Assembly (NCBI GenBank): GCA_030562215.1
Contig: JAUPFL010000001.1
Location: forward strand, 186,001 to 250,000
Origin: Peribacillus frigoritolerans
GTDB lineage: Bacteria > Bacillota > Bacilli > Bacillales > DSM-1321
Reading direction: 5' to 3'
Length of the DNA: 64,000 nt
Shown here piece after piece: positions 26,703 through 36,031 of this stretch. The position numbers were made by a program, and so were the translations under genes. Each line of letters starts with the position of its first letter. The stretch's first letter is position 1. The notes under the pieces are model-generated. The model searched no databases and had not been told where the DNA came from. It saw only the letters and a list, made by a program, of their open reading frames with translations.

Positions 26703-26972
26703 CTTCCGATCCCTCCCTCTGGATGTAAATCAAGAATAACTCTTGAATTTTATATCCGTATAAAGGGACCGTGATTTTTTGTTATATTTTATATAATAAT
26801 TATTAAATTAACCCAGTACATGCATTTCTTTTTAAAAATACTCATGCGGCTTAACATTTAGAGATCTGTTAAGATTTTGAATAGCTGTAAGGATGTTTAA
26901 AAAATTGGCCCATAGCACAATAATATAGGCAACGTATGCTTGTCTTCATTCCACCAAAGGAGGAGTATCCAT

Positions 26973-27335
26973 TTGAAGATTTCTTCAATATCGTTCAAAG
27001 AACCTCCAGTTTATCATGAATTCCCTCCCCTCTATGAAGGTTTAGGGCTGCCTGAGTTATCTTCATTCATTCAGCAGCGATTTGAATTTACATATACCTT
27101 GGGGAAAGTCGAAAGAACGGGGCTTGCTAGCATTCGCTTTTATAAACGGCAGGGGGATTTCGAAGTACATATAGCTGATAAGGTGCCAGGAGTGGGACCA
27201 ATAAAGCTTCGGAAATTAAAGGGCCTGTTACTGGAGAAAGCCAAAACGGCATTCATCGAAAATATTGAATCCGAACCAGAAAAGCGAAAGGTCTACTACG
27301 CTGATTTTCGTCACCCTCGGAAAGATGCTGAATAA
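26973..27335 (+). CDS. Hypothetical cytoplasmic protein
   Basis: TTG 26973, seven bases after AGGAGGAG, gives a 120-residue basic protein; the upstream extension to 26940 has no ribosome binding site. The C-terminal part (KLRKLKGLLLEKAKTAFIEN then RKVYYADFRHPRKDAE) is strongly charged. No family, signal peptide or membrane segment is recognised. It stands alone, convergent with the next small gene. Confidence 0.55.
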   Translation: MKISSISFKEPPVYHEFPPLYEGLGLPELSSFIQQRFEFTYTLGKVERTGLASIRFYKRQGDFEVHIADKVPGVGPIKLRKLKGLLLEKAKTAFIENIESEPEKRKVYYADFRHPRKDAE

Positions 27336-27425
27336 CAATTCGACAAACTGGCACCCGTTTGAGGAAGCTAAATTGATGTATTGTTGATTTTGTTAAAAAA
27401 GAGTGCCTAAATTAACTTCCCCTCT

Positions 27426-27448
27426 AAAAAAGGTTGCCGCAGCAACCT
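27426..27448 (-). terminator. Terminator of the small membrane protein gene
   Basis: AGGTTGC pairs with GCAACCT around a four-base loop and on the minus strand is followed by TTTTTT; it lies 9 bases past the stop codon of the gene at 27457. Confidence 0.75.
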
Positions 27449-27456
27449 CCCTTATT

Positions 27457-27642
27457 TTAATAATCCGTTTTATTTTCATTATCCAAATCATCATCAAGAA
27501 AAGACTTTTTATCTTCTTTCACTCCATACTTTTTTTCAAGAAGTTGACCAATATTTGAATTGTTAATTCCTTTTCTTACTGCTGTTTCAATAACTATATA
27601 GAGCATGAATAACCCAACAATATAAAATATAATAGCCTTCAC
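27457..27642 (-). CDS. Small single-helix membrane protein
   Basis: GTG 27642 is placed seven bases after GGGAGG and gives MKAIIFYIVGLFMLYIVIET, a single membrane helix, then AVRKGINNSNIGQLLEKKYG and an acidic tail; 61 residues in all. Longer starts upstream would translate the Shine-Dalgarno itself. The helix plus A-V-R/K-x-G-I-x-x-S motif resembles small Bacillus proteins annotated as DUF6019, from memory and unverified. Confidence 0.6.
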   Translation of the reverse strand: MKAIIFYIVGLFMLYIVIETAVRKGINNSNIGQLLEKKYGVKEDKKSFLDDDLDNENKTDY

Positions 27643-27726
27643 TAAAAATCCTCCCAAACCACAATCCATCACTTCCTTTATTTTACCAAAAAAACCTTGT
27701 TGAAGTGCCCGATTGTTGCATAAAAA

Positions 27727-27749
27727 AAGGAGCTGCCGATCAGCTCCTT
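27727..27749 (-). terminator. Terminator of the cwlJ-like gene
   Basis: On the minus strand AAGGAGCTG pairs with CAGCTCCTT and is followed by seven T. The left end of a 75-bp repeat (TGAAGTGCCCGATTGTTGCA, 27701-27720) abuts it. Confidence 0.75.
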
Positions 27750-27776
27750 GAAATGAAATAATGGCCCCCAGACCTC

Positions 27777-28219
27777 TTAACCGCCGGTATAAACACTTTC
27801 ACATGTTCCAGGTTTTGGTTCATAATAACAATGATTTTTAAATTGACCAGCAAAAGGTTGATCGTACCAAGTCGGTGGGCATGGAGCATATGGATTAAAA
27901 TACCAAAGCGCATATTTCCTGGGTGTTCTCTCCAATAATCCAAATTCTGTTTTGCTAATCTTTTTTCAGCAGTTCTCGCTCTTTGATAAAATACATTACC
28001 TTTTTGAACAGCTTCAAAAGAATAATTTCCTCCTTGTATTTGAAAAATGACTTGTCGAATGGTTCTTAGATCCTTAAAGTCCAAACAATTGGCTTTAAGA
28101 CGATTAACAATTACATTTCCAACATACAACATTCCTTGTAGTCCTTCACCTTCGGCTTCAGCTCTCATCATCCTCGCCATTAAGTCAACATCTGAACTTC
28201 GGTAACTTACTCTTGGCAT
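27777..28219 (-). CDS. cwlJ: Cell-wall hydrolase CwlJ-like, frame broken near 27914
   Basis: ATG 28219 follows GGGGTG. The N-terminal part has the SleB/CwlJ hydrolase pattern: LMARMMRAEAEGEGLQGMLY with the catalytic Glu, VGNVIVNR, then QGGNYSFEAV. After HPG, one A missing from the AAA run near 27914 throws the frame; restored, it ends KYALWYFNPYAPCPPTWY, then GQFKNHCYYEP, as expected, with a stop at 27777-27779 and about 147 residues. CwlJ degrades spore cortex peptidoglycan during germination. No gerQ partner is visible here. Confidence 0.8.
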
Positions 28220-28703
28220 TTTTTCACCCCAAATATATCATATGAAAAACAGCCTGCACTAATGTCAGTGTATATAAAATAAGAATGCTTACTGTTAATA
28301 AGAACCTAAAGACAGATCAGATCTTCCTTTAATTTAGTAATCACAGAAAAATCGTACCGGCAGAGTAAATCAATAACAAACACATGATTAACCGAAATGA
28401 CTTGTCATGTTTAGCAAAAAAACCTTTGAACAGCGAGCCGAACCCTGACCACTGAAGCAATGCCATCCACCCAGAAAAATAGTTAACGCTAAAGCTATGT
28501 GAAAACTTATATTCACATAGCTTTTATTTTTCAATATTTTAAAAACATGATCGGTATCAAATCTCTTCCATCCATTAAAAATTACTGTAAAAACCAAAGG
28601 ATAATCCAGTACAGTTGATCGGATCGGGTATTCGAGACTCCCGCGGAAAGCGAGTGCCTGGAGTGGAGATCTGGTTTTTAGAGTATGAAAAGGTATGAAT
28701 GTA
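28220..28703. other. Intergenic stretch with one repeat
   Basis: About 480 bases. Apart from a 67-bp GC-rich repeat (28610-28676) and scattered A/T-rich sequence no gene is supported; the open frame across the repeat is a by-product of its base composition. Confidence 0.5.
28610..28676 (+). repeat. GC-rich dispersed repeat, short copy
   Basis: ACAGTTGATCGGATCGGG, GAGACTCCCGCGG and AAAGCGAGTGCCTGGAGTGG match the family best seen at 33835, 40713 and 48937. The middle part is deleted. Confidence 0.6.
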
Positions 28704-29281
28704 TCATCCACTTAGTCCATACCAAAAATTTTCCCATATATTCTGAATTCTAGGTTCCATATTCTCTTTACCATAATAAGAAAATTCCATGAATATCCCA
28801 TCAATCAAACAGAAATAGGACATGATTAAGTTCTCGATTTTCCCTTGGCGTATTTCTTTTTATCAATTCCTTCGACAAAGATATCATGTAAGATAGCGGA
28901 AAATGATTCTTCGGATCTAAGGAAACTTTCATTCAAGATGTGCTTCAAATGCTCCGGCGGAAAGATCATTGCCCTCTTTAAAAATGTTGCTTTATCTTCA
29001 TGGTTTTTATAATAGTTACAAGTATCAAGAAGGATGTGCTTTAACTTTTCTTCAGAAGAGAGTGTATTTATCTCTTCGACAAATTGTTCGACCTGTTGTA
29101 TATGCTCTTCCAGGATTTCTTCAAACAGGCACAAGAAAAGGTCATCCTTATTTTTGAAATGGTTATAAATTGAGGGTTTTTGTATACCTACCCTCTTGGC
29201 AATTTCCGATAAAGCAGTTCCCTCGTATCCGTACTTAGTAAAAAGTGTTAAGGAAATGTTTTTAATTTCATTTTTTGTCAT
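28704..29281 (-). CDS. TetR-family repressor, frame broken near 28860
   Basis: ATG 29281 follows GGGGGC. Residues 1-50 are a TetR helix-turn-helix: LFTKYGYEGTALSEIAKRVG then PSIYNHFKNKDDLF. One A missing from the A-run near 28858-28862 ends the first frame early; the continued frame reads EIRQGKIENLIMSYFCLIDG and stops at 28704-28706, giving a normal length of about 192 residues. A 9-base half-site repeated upstream of this gene and of the agmatinase operon suggests it represses both itself and that operon; the ligand may be a polyamine or guanidino compound (inference). Confidence 0.8.
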
Positions 29282-29295
29282 AATGAGCCCCCAAA

Positions 29296-29313
29296 CTATC
29301 AAACGTTAGTTAA
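29296..29313 (-). promoter_or_regulatory. Candidate TetR operator at the tetR promoter
   Basis: On the minus strand TTAACTAACGTTTGATAG shares 15 of 18 bases, including the first ten, with the site at 33567-33584. It lies 15 bases upstream of the tetR start codon. Confidence 0.5.
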
Positions 29314-29393
29314 TTTCATTATAAACTCATTTCCTTTTTTAAACTAAATATTTGACGCCTTGGAAATAATCCTTTTTCTCTAAAAGATAAGAA

Positions 29394-31036
29394 TTAGAGT
29401 ATGCTCGATAAAGAAGTTTCTTCGCTTTTATACACAACTTTCCCATCGTTTATTGTAAGTTCCACTTTAGTATTAAGCACTTCGCTTTCTGGAATATCAA
29501 AGAGATTCCTGTCTAAAACCACAAGATCGGCAAGTTTCCCCTCTTCTATTGAGCCTAGCTCGTGCTCCCTGAAACATCCATAGGCTGATCCATAAGTATA
29601 TGCTTGCAATGCCTCTGCCAAAGTGAGCTTTTGTTCAGGATGCCATGTGTTTTTTGGATCTCCACTACTATCAACTCTTGTAATGGCAGTATATATTTGC
29701 CGCATTGGATTTAATGAGATGGAAACCGGAAAGTCTGTTCCTAAAGCTAAAGATGCACCTGAATTTAAAAGCGACTTCGTCAGGAAAACATTTTTTCCCT
29801 TTCAGGACCTATTATTGAAGAATATACCTCTCTTGATGAAGCAGCCATGTGATCAGGTTGCATAGAGACAATGACCCCCAGTTTTGAAAAACGTTCAATG
29901 TCATCCTGATCGATTACTTCAATATGCTCTATTGTATGTCTTGAGTCTCTTTTTCCATTCTTGCGTACAGCTTCTTCAAAAGCGTCTAAAGCTAAACGAA
30001 TTGCCGCATCTCCAATAGCGTGAAACCTGATTCTAAATCCAAGTTCATCCGCTTTAACAACTCGATCGATCAATACTTCTGGATCTAGAGCTGGATGACC
30101 GCAGATATCCACTTGATCAGAGTAAGGTTTCAGGAAGTAAGCGGTATGACCCGTGACTGTTCCATCAACGAATTGCTTTAATCCTGAGAATTGCAGTTTC
30201 TTTGATTCATATTTATTTCTCAGTATTTGAGCTTTGTCCAAATTGCCATCCAATTCAGGAGTGATATGAAATCTAGTCGTTAATCCTCCTTGCTTATCCA
30301 ATTTCTCAAAAAGGTCATAGTCTTGAAGAAAGTCATCTATTGGAGCAAACAAATCGTTTACAGAAGTAATTCCATATTGTGATAATAATCTTAAAAACTC
30401 TTTTAATATCGTTTCTTTTTTATTTTGTGTTAACCGTAATGCCTCTTTTAAAACGATTTGCTGGGCTTCTTCATATAAAATTCCAGTAAGTAGACCATTC
30501 TTATCTCTTTCATAGCGACCAAAATCCGGATCACGTATATCCTCAGTAACACCTGCTAAATCCATGGCCTTACTGTTCACCCATGTGTAATGACCTTCAG
30601 CATGAAAAAGAACCACAGGACGATCTGGGATGACAGCGTCAAGTATTTTATAATGGGGCTCTTGTTTATCATGCCAATAACCTGCGTCCCATTGCATGCC
30701 TATGATCCATTCTTCCTCAGGACAATCTTTAGAAAATTCCAGTACTTTTTCAGCTACTTCTTGAGCTGACCTGGCTTCAAATAAATTAATACTATTTAAA
30801 CTTAGTGCACTAAACATAATGTGAAGATGAAAATCATGAAATCCAGGCATGATCAATTGATTTCCATAGTTAAATACTTTTGTCCCACTTCCTATAAAAG
30901 GATCAATCTCCGCTTTTGATCCTACACTCATAATTTTGTCACCTAAGATAGCAATTGCACCAGACGTCGGCTCATGTGTAAGCCCTGTGAAAATAGCATC
31001 ACTGGAGAGAACGATATCTGCTTTTTTATTAGCCAT
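29394..31036 (-). CDS. Amidohydrolase (YtcJ-like), frame broken near 29793
   Basis: A metal-dependent hydrolase of the amidohydrolase-3 group, about 547 residues. Visible are GFHDFHLHIMFSA (metal ligands HxH, about residue 70), FHAEGHYTWVNSKA, the central FVDGTVTG, RFHAIGDAA, HTIEHIEV and, after one A is restored in the A6 run at 29791-29796, GTDFPVSISLNP with the last Asp. It ends with KLADLVVLDRNLFDIP. It hydrolyses an amide or amidine bond, substrate unknown. It is the last gene of the operon with the APC permease and the agmatinase-like enzyme, pointing to catabolism of an imported nitrogen compound. Confidence 0.8.
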
Positions 31037-31079
31037 GGAGTTTACCTCTTTTCATTCAAAATAATAAAACAGTAACTTA

Positions 31080-32447
31080 TCATTGCACTAGTTTTGCATC
31101 GAATTCTTCTGTTTGCTCTGCAAAATTCAGTTCAGGAGGACGTTCCTTAAACATTTTTGTTAAGTACAATAAGTAAATGAACCCCACTGCCATCCAAGTA
31201 ATCCCTAATACTAAAGAATGGATATCCAACTTTGTCATAAACAATATGGTTATGCCGGTGCCTATTAAGGGAAGAAGGAAATATAAAATGATACTTTTAG
31301 GAGATCTCTGCCTCTGCCTCACAAAATAATGGATAAGCACAGAAAGATTAACGAATGTAAAAGCAAACAGTGCTCCAAAATTAATGAAAGAAGTAGCCGT
31401 TGCGATATCCAAAAATACGGCGCTCATTGCAACACAAGCAATGATCAGGATATTGAATATCGGCGTTTGAAATTTTGGAGAAACGTATCCGAATATCCTC
31501 TTAGGCAGAACATTATCTCTCCCCATTGCATATAAAATCCTGGCTCCGCTTCCTCCTGAAGCTATCGCGGAAGCAGTAGCAGATGTCACTACGACCGAAA
31601 TGAACAAACTATTCAGAAAATTACCGCCGGTATAAATCATGATATCGACTATAGCTGTATCAGGGTTCTCAAAAGCATTGAAATCCGGGAAAATCGATTG
31701 TGCAAAATAGGTGGATGCAATAAATAATACCCCTCCAATCAATGTCGTAGCATAAATAGCTTTAGGAAGTGTTTTTTGGGGATTTTTGGTTTCTTCAGCT
31801 AATGTAGTAACCGCATCAAACCCAAGAAAACTAAAACATAATAGAGGTACGATCGAGAGCAGATTATTAATATTCACGTCAGGACTAAAAAAAGGATCCT
31901 TAGAAAACAACTCCCCGGTACCTTTTCCTGCTAAAAGTCCATTTATGCAAAGCAGGCTGAAGATAATGATAAAAAGAAATTGAAATATCACCAAAAAGGT
32001 ATTCACATTTGCAGCAACCTTAATCCCAAAAATATTAATAGTTGTCACAGCAATAATAAAAGAAATGATAACTGCAATGATAGGAATACCAGGAAAGTAA
32101 GCATTCACCATAATTCCAAAAAGTAAAGCGCTGATCATAGGACTGAAAAGATAATCCAATAAAATGACCCATCCTACCAGAAAACCAAGGTGTGAATTAA
32201 TTCCTTTCTGCACAAAGGTATAAGCTGAACCGGTAGTGGGATATACCTGAACCATTTTTGCGTAACTATATGAAGTGAATAGCATGACAATCAAAGCGAT
32301 TATGTATGCTGTCGGAACCATTCCATGGGTACGATCAATAGCGATGCCATATGTGCTAAAGACTGTTACAGGAGCCATAAAGGAAAGTCCAAATACAATT
32401 ACATATCTGGTATTCAGTGAACGCTTAAGCTCGGGTAATCCTTTCAT
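31080..32447 (-). CDS. APC-family amino acid/polyamine permease
   Basis: An intact 455-residue transporter with twelve hydrophobic helices. The N-terminal substrate-binding loop reads FGLSFMAPVTVFSTYGIA (helix 1), the first external loop PTTGSAYTFVQKGI, and helix 6 LLCFSFLGFDAVTTLAEETKNPQ with the conserved E-E/T-K-N-P motif. This pattern is closest to putrescine and amino-acid importers such as PuuP. Starting with ATG 32447 after an AGGCAGC sequence, it lies between the agmatinase and amidohydrolase genes and probably imports their substrate. Confidence 0.8.
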   Translation of the reverse strand: MKGLPELKRSLNTRYVIVFGLSFMAPVTVFSTYGIAIDRTHGMVPTAYIIALIVMLFTSYSYAKMVQVYPTTGSAYTFVQKGINSHLGFLVGWVILLDYLFSPMISALLFGIMVNAYFPGIPIIAVIISFIIAVTTINIFGIKVAANVNTFLVIFQFLFIIIFSLLCINGLLAGKGTGELFSKDPFFSPDVNINNLLSIVPLLCFSFLGFDAVTTLAEETKNPQKTLPKAIYATTLIGGVLFIASTYFAQSIFPDFNAFENPDTAIVDIMIYTGGNFLNSLFISVVVTSATASAIASGGSGARILYAMGRDNVLPKRIFGYVSPKFQTPIFNILIIACVAMSAVFLDIATATSFINFGALFAFTFVNLSVLIHYFVRQRQRSPKSIILYFLLPLIGTGITILFMTKLDIHSLVLGITWMAVGFIYLLYLTKMFKERPPELNFAEQTEEFDAKLVQ

Positions 32448-32503
32448 CCAAAGAGCTGCCTCCTTTATTAAATATAATGGCTGTTTTTAAGTTAAAGTGA
32501 TTA

Positions 32504-33440
32504 TTAATGATCTTCTTTGGCACTTAATGCTGCAAGGCTGGCAAATTCATGCACAAGTGTTGCAGCTAAAAGTGAAGTGATTTGGCTTGGATCATATGAA
32601 GGCAGCACTTCAACCACGTCATACCCTATAAAGTTAAAATCAGTTAGGGAACGTATCATTTTTAATGTTTCAAAGCTGCTAAAACCTCCTATTTCAGGCG
32701 TACCCGTTCCTGGGGCAAAAGAAGGATCAACGAAATCTATATCAAATGTCAAGAAACAGGGGTGTTACCAATCGTTTTCCTGATCTCTTTCAAAACATCT
32801 TCAAATCCACGATTGGAAAGTTCACCCGTTGTAATCAGACGATAACCTAAATCAAGACTTGCCTGTAAATCACCAGAGTGGTTTAGCGTGCCGCGGATTC
32901 CTATTTGAAATACTTTATCTGTCTGCAGCAGACCTTCTTCGTGTGCACGAATGAAAGGAGATCCATGCCAATATTTTTCCTCATAATATGTATCCCAGGT
33001 ATCTGTATGGGAATCAAAATGAATCATGGCTACAGGGCCATATACCTTTGCCGCAGCGCGTAAACTAGCTAAAGTAACAGAATGATCTCCCCTAATCCAA
33101 TCGGTATGACCCCTTTGGCCATCAATTCATGCATGGATTCCTTCATTAGTTCATAGCTTCGATGAATATTATGGGGAATAACAGGGATATCGCCAATATC
33201 AATGGCATTCATTTGTTCAAAAGGATATACATTATGAATCGGATGATATGGAAACAGGGTCATGGATGCTTGGCGAATGGCTTGAGGAGCAAACCTGGCC
33301 CCCACCCGAAAAGAGGCTGCTGTATCAAAAGGCATACCTACAATGGCAAGCTTTGCATCATGCTTTTGAGAAGGTAAACGCATAAAAGTTCCTGTTGTAC
33401 AAAACTCTGGCTTAACATCTGGTGTAAGTGGATATTTCAT
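32504..33440 (-). CDS. speB: Agmatinase / ureohydrolase family enzyme, frame broken twice
   Basis: ATG 33440 follows AGGAG. Three pieces join into about 312 residues when one G is added to the GGGG at 33092-33095 and one T near 32757. The manganese motifs of the arginase-agmatinase family are then complete: GGDHS at the first junction, [10 protein letters not shown], and [19 protein letters not shown]. The enzyme removes urea from agmatine or another guanidino compound. It is the first gene of the operon, downstream of a TetR-type operator. Guanidinobutyrase is an equally good reading. Confidence 0.75.
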
Positions 33441-33566
33441 AAGTATCAACTCCTGGTTTCATATAAAAATCTTTTCATATAAATTTACAAACACAAAGTG
33501 TAATCGCTTACAACCTATACTTCAATAGATTACTTTTTAATTCTAACACCTACTTTTCGCACTATA

Positions 33567-33584
33567 TTAACTAACGGTAGTTAG
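33567..33584 (+). promoter_or_regulatory. Candidate TetR operator before the agmatinase operon
   Basis: TTAACTAACGGTAGTTAG contains ACTAAC and GTTAGT as perfect 6-bp arms around GGTA. It is 127 bases upstream of the speB-like start and matches the site at the tetR promoter. Confidence 0.55.
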
Positions 33585-33671
33585 TATTAAACCAAATATA
33601 TACATAGTTGTTAAAAAAGTCAAACTATTTTTCATTGTCGATTTGTCTATTTCATAATACTAAAAAAAACG

Positions 33672-33796
33672 TTCCAGTGATTCCGGAAATACGCTCCCTT
33701 TCCGCCGACTGTCTGCCAAGCCTCCTCGACGCAAGCGTCTGTGGGGTCTCGACTAGCCAGTATTTCGGCAGGAGTGTCGCAAATTCCCTCCATCCA
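33672..33796 (-). repeat. GC-rich dispersed repeat, reverse copy
   Basis: TTTCCGCCGACTG, CCAAGCCTCCTCGACGCAAG and CGGCAGGAGTGTCGCAAATT are the family signature read on the minus strand. It faces a second copy at 33835, so the pair forms a long imperfect inverted repeat. Confidence 0.65.
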
Positions 33797-33834
33797 TTAA
33801 GGATTACTGTAAAAACCATGAAGGATCATCTAGT

Positions 33835-33940
33835 ACAGTTGATTGGAACGGAAGGTGTAAGACTCCTGCGGGAAAAGCGGTGCCGAGGGCCGACCGCCCG
33901 CGGAAAGCGAGTGCCTGTAGTGGAAATCGGCGTCTAACTT
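33835..33940 (+). repeat. GC-rich dispersed repeat, forward copy
   Basis: TTGATTGGAACGGAAGGTG, GACTCCTGCGGGAAAAGCGG and GCGGAAAGCGAGTGCC in order. A third, truncated copy follows at 33998-34056. Confidence 0.65.
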
Positions 33941-33997
33941 GTACAAGTCCTAATAAAAATGTAGACAAAAGGGTTTTACCTAAAATTTCAAAACAAA

Positions 33998-34056
33998 GTT
34001 GATTGGAACGAAAGGCGCGAGACTCCTGCGGGAAAAGCGCGTCGAGGGGTTCTATT
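33998..34056 (+). repeat. GC-rich dispersed repeat, truncated copy
   Basis: GTTGATTGGAACGAAAGGCG and GACTCCTGCGGGAAAAGCGC match the left half only. Between this copy and the gerAB stop codon no gene is seen. Confidence 0.6.
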
Positions 34057-34144
34057 AACCCTCATAAAAACTGAGACAAAGTAAAAAATGACACCTGAGT
34101 TTCTAATGGAATTTTACACTAGTTTCTTAACTGATAGACCCGCC

Positions 34145-35250
34145 TTAGTTACGTTGATCATTTTTCTGAACCTTGGCGATTATTAGTAATATCAATGGCA
34201 GCAGAAATCCGAATGTCATGGCATAAAACGGCCAGATTTCTGTAATGAATTTACTATAATGAACAGTATTCGGTGACATAATCAATGTAAAGGCAATCAA
34301 AAGGATACCAAACGGAAAAACCAGAGGACGATAATCTTGCATTTTGAACGTTTGTGCCAGACCTAAAACGGTCACATAAAAAAACAAACTAAATCTAATA
34401 AAAATTGTGATGAACCATATTATGGCCATTATTGCCTCCAGCCGCGTCAAGAAATCGGCGATATTTATTTTCTTAGCCAACATATAGATTGGATAATTTT
34501 GTCTTGCCGTTGACTCGGAACCAAGTACAAGGATGGCAAACATGGTTATAATGATCAATACACTTCCAGCCAACAATTGACCGACAAAAAGGCTTTTTCT
34601 TATTCTGTCTTTTTGACTTACGAACGGGAGGATCATTAGAATCGCAACCGGTTCAATAAACGGAAAAACAATAAATGGTATAGATCCCCTTATAACCGGT
34701 TTCAATCCTCCCTCCCATACGGGTTGCAGGTTTTGAAATTTAATCTCGGGAAGCAGAAGAATTATCAATGTTGATACAAGTAATACAACATAGGGGAAAA
34801 ATATTTCCGCGCTGCGGCCAAAGGTTCCAAACCAAGACGCGCGGCCATGAGGACGACACTCATAAAAAGAATCATGATCACTTGAATTGGAGTATCAGGC
34901 ATAATTTGAGTTACCATAAAATCCCCAATTTCACTCAGGTAAGTCGCTGTGGTTATAAAAAAGTAGCTTATAAATAGAAGGGAAATTGCCATTCCCAGCC
35001 ACTTACCCAGAATTTTTTGGCTGTATTCCACTAGCGTTAAATCAGGATAGCATTTCCTTAAGGCGTCATATATAAAAACAATCAATAACGGAGCTATTGC
35101 CACGCTTATAATGCCCGAAATCCAACCATCTTGTTCAGCTTCGGAAGCGACGACGGAGGGAATGACTAAAATAGAATCTCCTAGCGTATATAAAATCACT
35201 AATATCATCAGTTGACGGCTTCCGATTTTACCCTTCTCGAGCATTTTCAT
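34145..35250 (-). CDS. GerAB-type spore germination permease, frame broken near 34812
   Basis: A member of the endospore germination permease family (APC superfamily, ten helices), about 368 residues. ATG 35250 follows AAAGGA. The N-terminus IGSRQLMILVILYTLGDSIL is typical of the GerAB subunits. One base lost in the GCCGCAGCGCGG region moves the frame; the continuation EIFFPYVVLLVSTLII restores helix 5. GerAB proteins form germinant receptors with GerAA and GerAC, which are absent on both sides, so this subunit is an orphan here. Confidence 0.75.
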
Positions 35251-35463
35251 AAGTTCCTTTCACGACAAAACGGTAAGTTATACACAAACGGCAGAAATTC
35301 TTATCCATACCATTATTGACAGAAGAGGAATATACAATCCCTGTGATTACAAGTTATTTTTTGCCATTGCAAGCCGCACTCGGCATTTTTGAAAATCAGA
35401 AATAATGTGATTCACCAACCACAGTTAGCTTAACGTCCCCTCAATCGAAGTTTAACCATCATT

Positions 35464-35682
35464 TTACCTGTTTCTTTTTCCTTCAAAATATATGGATGCC
35501 GCAAGAATAATGATTGCAATTAATACAATGCCAGATAACCAAAATAAGTCCATATCCGTGAAATACCCAACCATATTAAATATAGGAAGCGCGAATATCA
35601 AAATTAGTAATAAAACATCCTTTTTGCTTTGTTTCCGTTTTTCAAAGAACAAACCCAATATTTTTTCTAAAAATACTCCCAT
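35464..35682 (-). CDS. Small two-helix membrane protein
   Basis: A 72-residue product starting at ATG 35682 after AGGCGGTG. A basic segment (FFEKRKQSKKD) precedes two membrane helices (about 24-41 and 47-65), and the C-terminus is basic (FEGKRNR). It lies 213 bases upstream of gerAB on the same strand and could share its transcript. GerXD-like small helper proteins exist next to germinant receptors, but I cannot assign it to them. Confidence 0.5.
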   Translation of the reverse strand: MGVFLEKILGLFFEKRKQSKKDVLLLILIFALPIFNMVGYFTDMDLFWLSGIVLIAIIILAASIYFEGKRNR

Positions 35683-35909
35683 TCAAAACACCGCCTAAAT
35701 TTGTCCACTTAAATTCCATTTAATTCAACCGTCTAAACCGTCACTCTATATCTTGATTTCAAACTGGTTCGCGATGCAAAGCAGTTTTTTCCGCATTCTC
35801 ATTTCCTTTACATTTCAAATTTCATTAGTATGAGCAGCCTTTAGATGTTCAAAATAAGATAAGGGCGAATCACTGATCATCAAGGAAATAATAAAAAACA
35901 AAAAATATA

Positions 35910-35938
35910 TTGAAATATCAATTTAATTTAGTTATAAT
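35910..35938 (+). promoter_or_regulatory. Sigma-A promoter of brnQ
   Basis: TTGAAA at 35910-35915 and TATAAT at 35933-35938 with a 17-base spacer, a near-consensus promoter. Transcription should start near 35945, just before the CodY boxes. Confidence 0.75.
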
Positions 35939-35968
35939 ACGATACGTTCTTAGTATTAGTGCTTATAT

Positions 35969-36002
35969 AATTTTTAGAAAATTTAATAATTTTCTAAAAT
36001 AG
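35969..36002. promoter_or_regulatory. Two CodY-type boxes in the brnQ leader
   Basis: AATTTTTAGAAAATT (35969-35983) matches the CodY consensus AATTTTCWGAAAATT at 14 of 15 positions. A second, weaker box starts at 35988 (AATTTTCTAAAATAG, about 12 of 15). They lie 25-55 bases after the predicted start site, where CodY can block the polymerase. CodY binds when branched-chain amino acids and GTP are plentiful, which suits a branched-chain amino acid importer. Confidence 0.65.
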
Positions 36003-36031
36003 CAAATTTTGGTTTTCTCGGAGGGTTTATT

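Noticed and set aside
28388..28711. Open frame of 107 codons next to the TetR gene
   Set aside because: It runs through a repeat and overlaps the restored 3' end of the TetR gene; no start signal.
33608..33937. Open frame across 33608-33937 (plus strand)
   Set aside because: It spans a reverse and a forward copy of the GC-rich repeat; composition, not coding, keeps it open.
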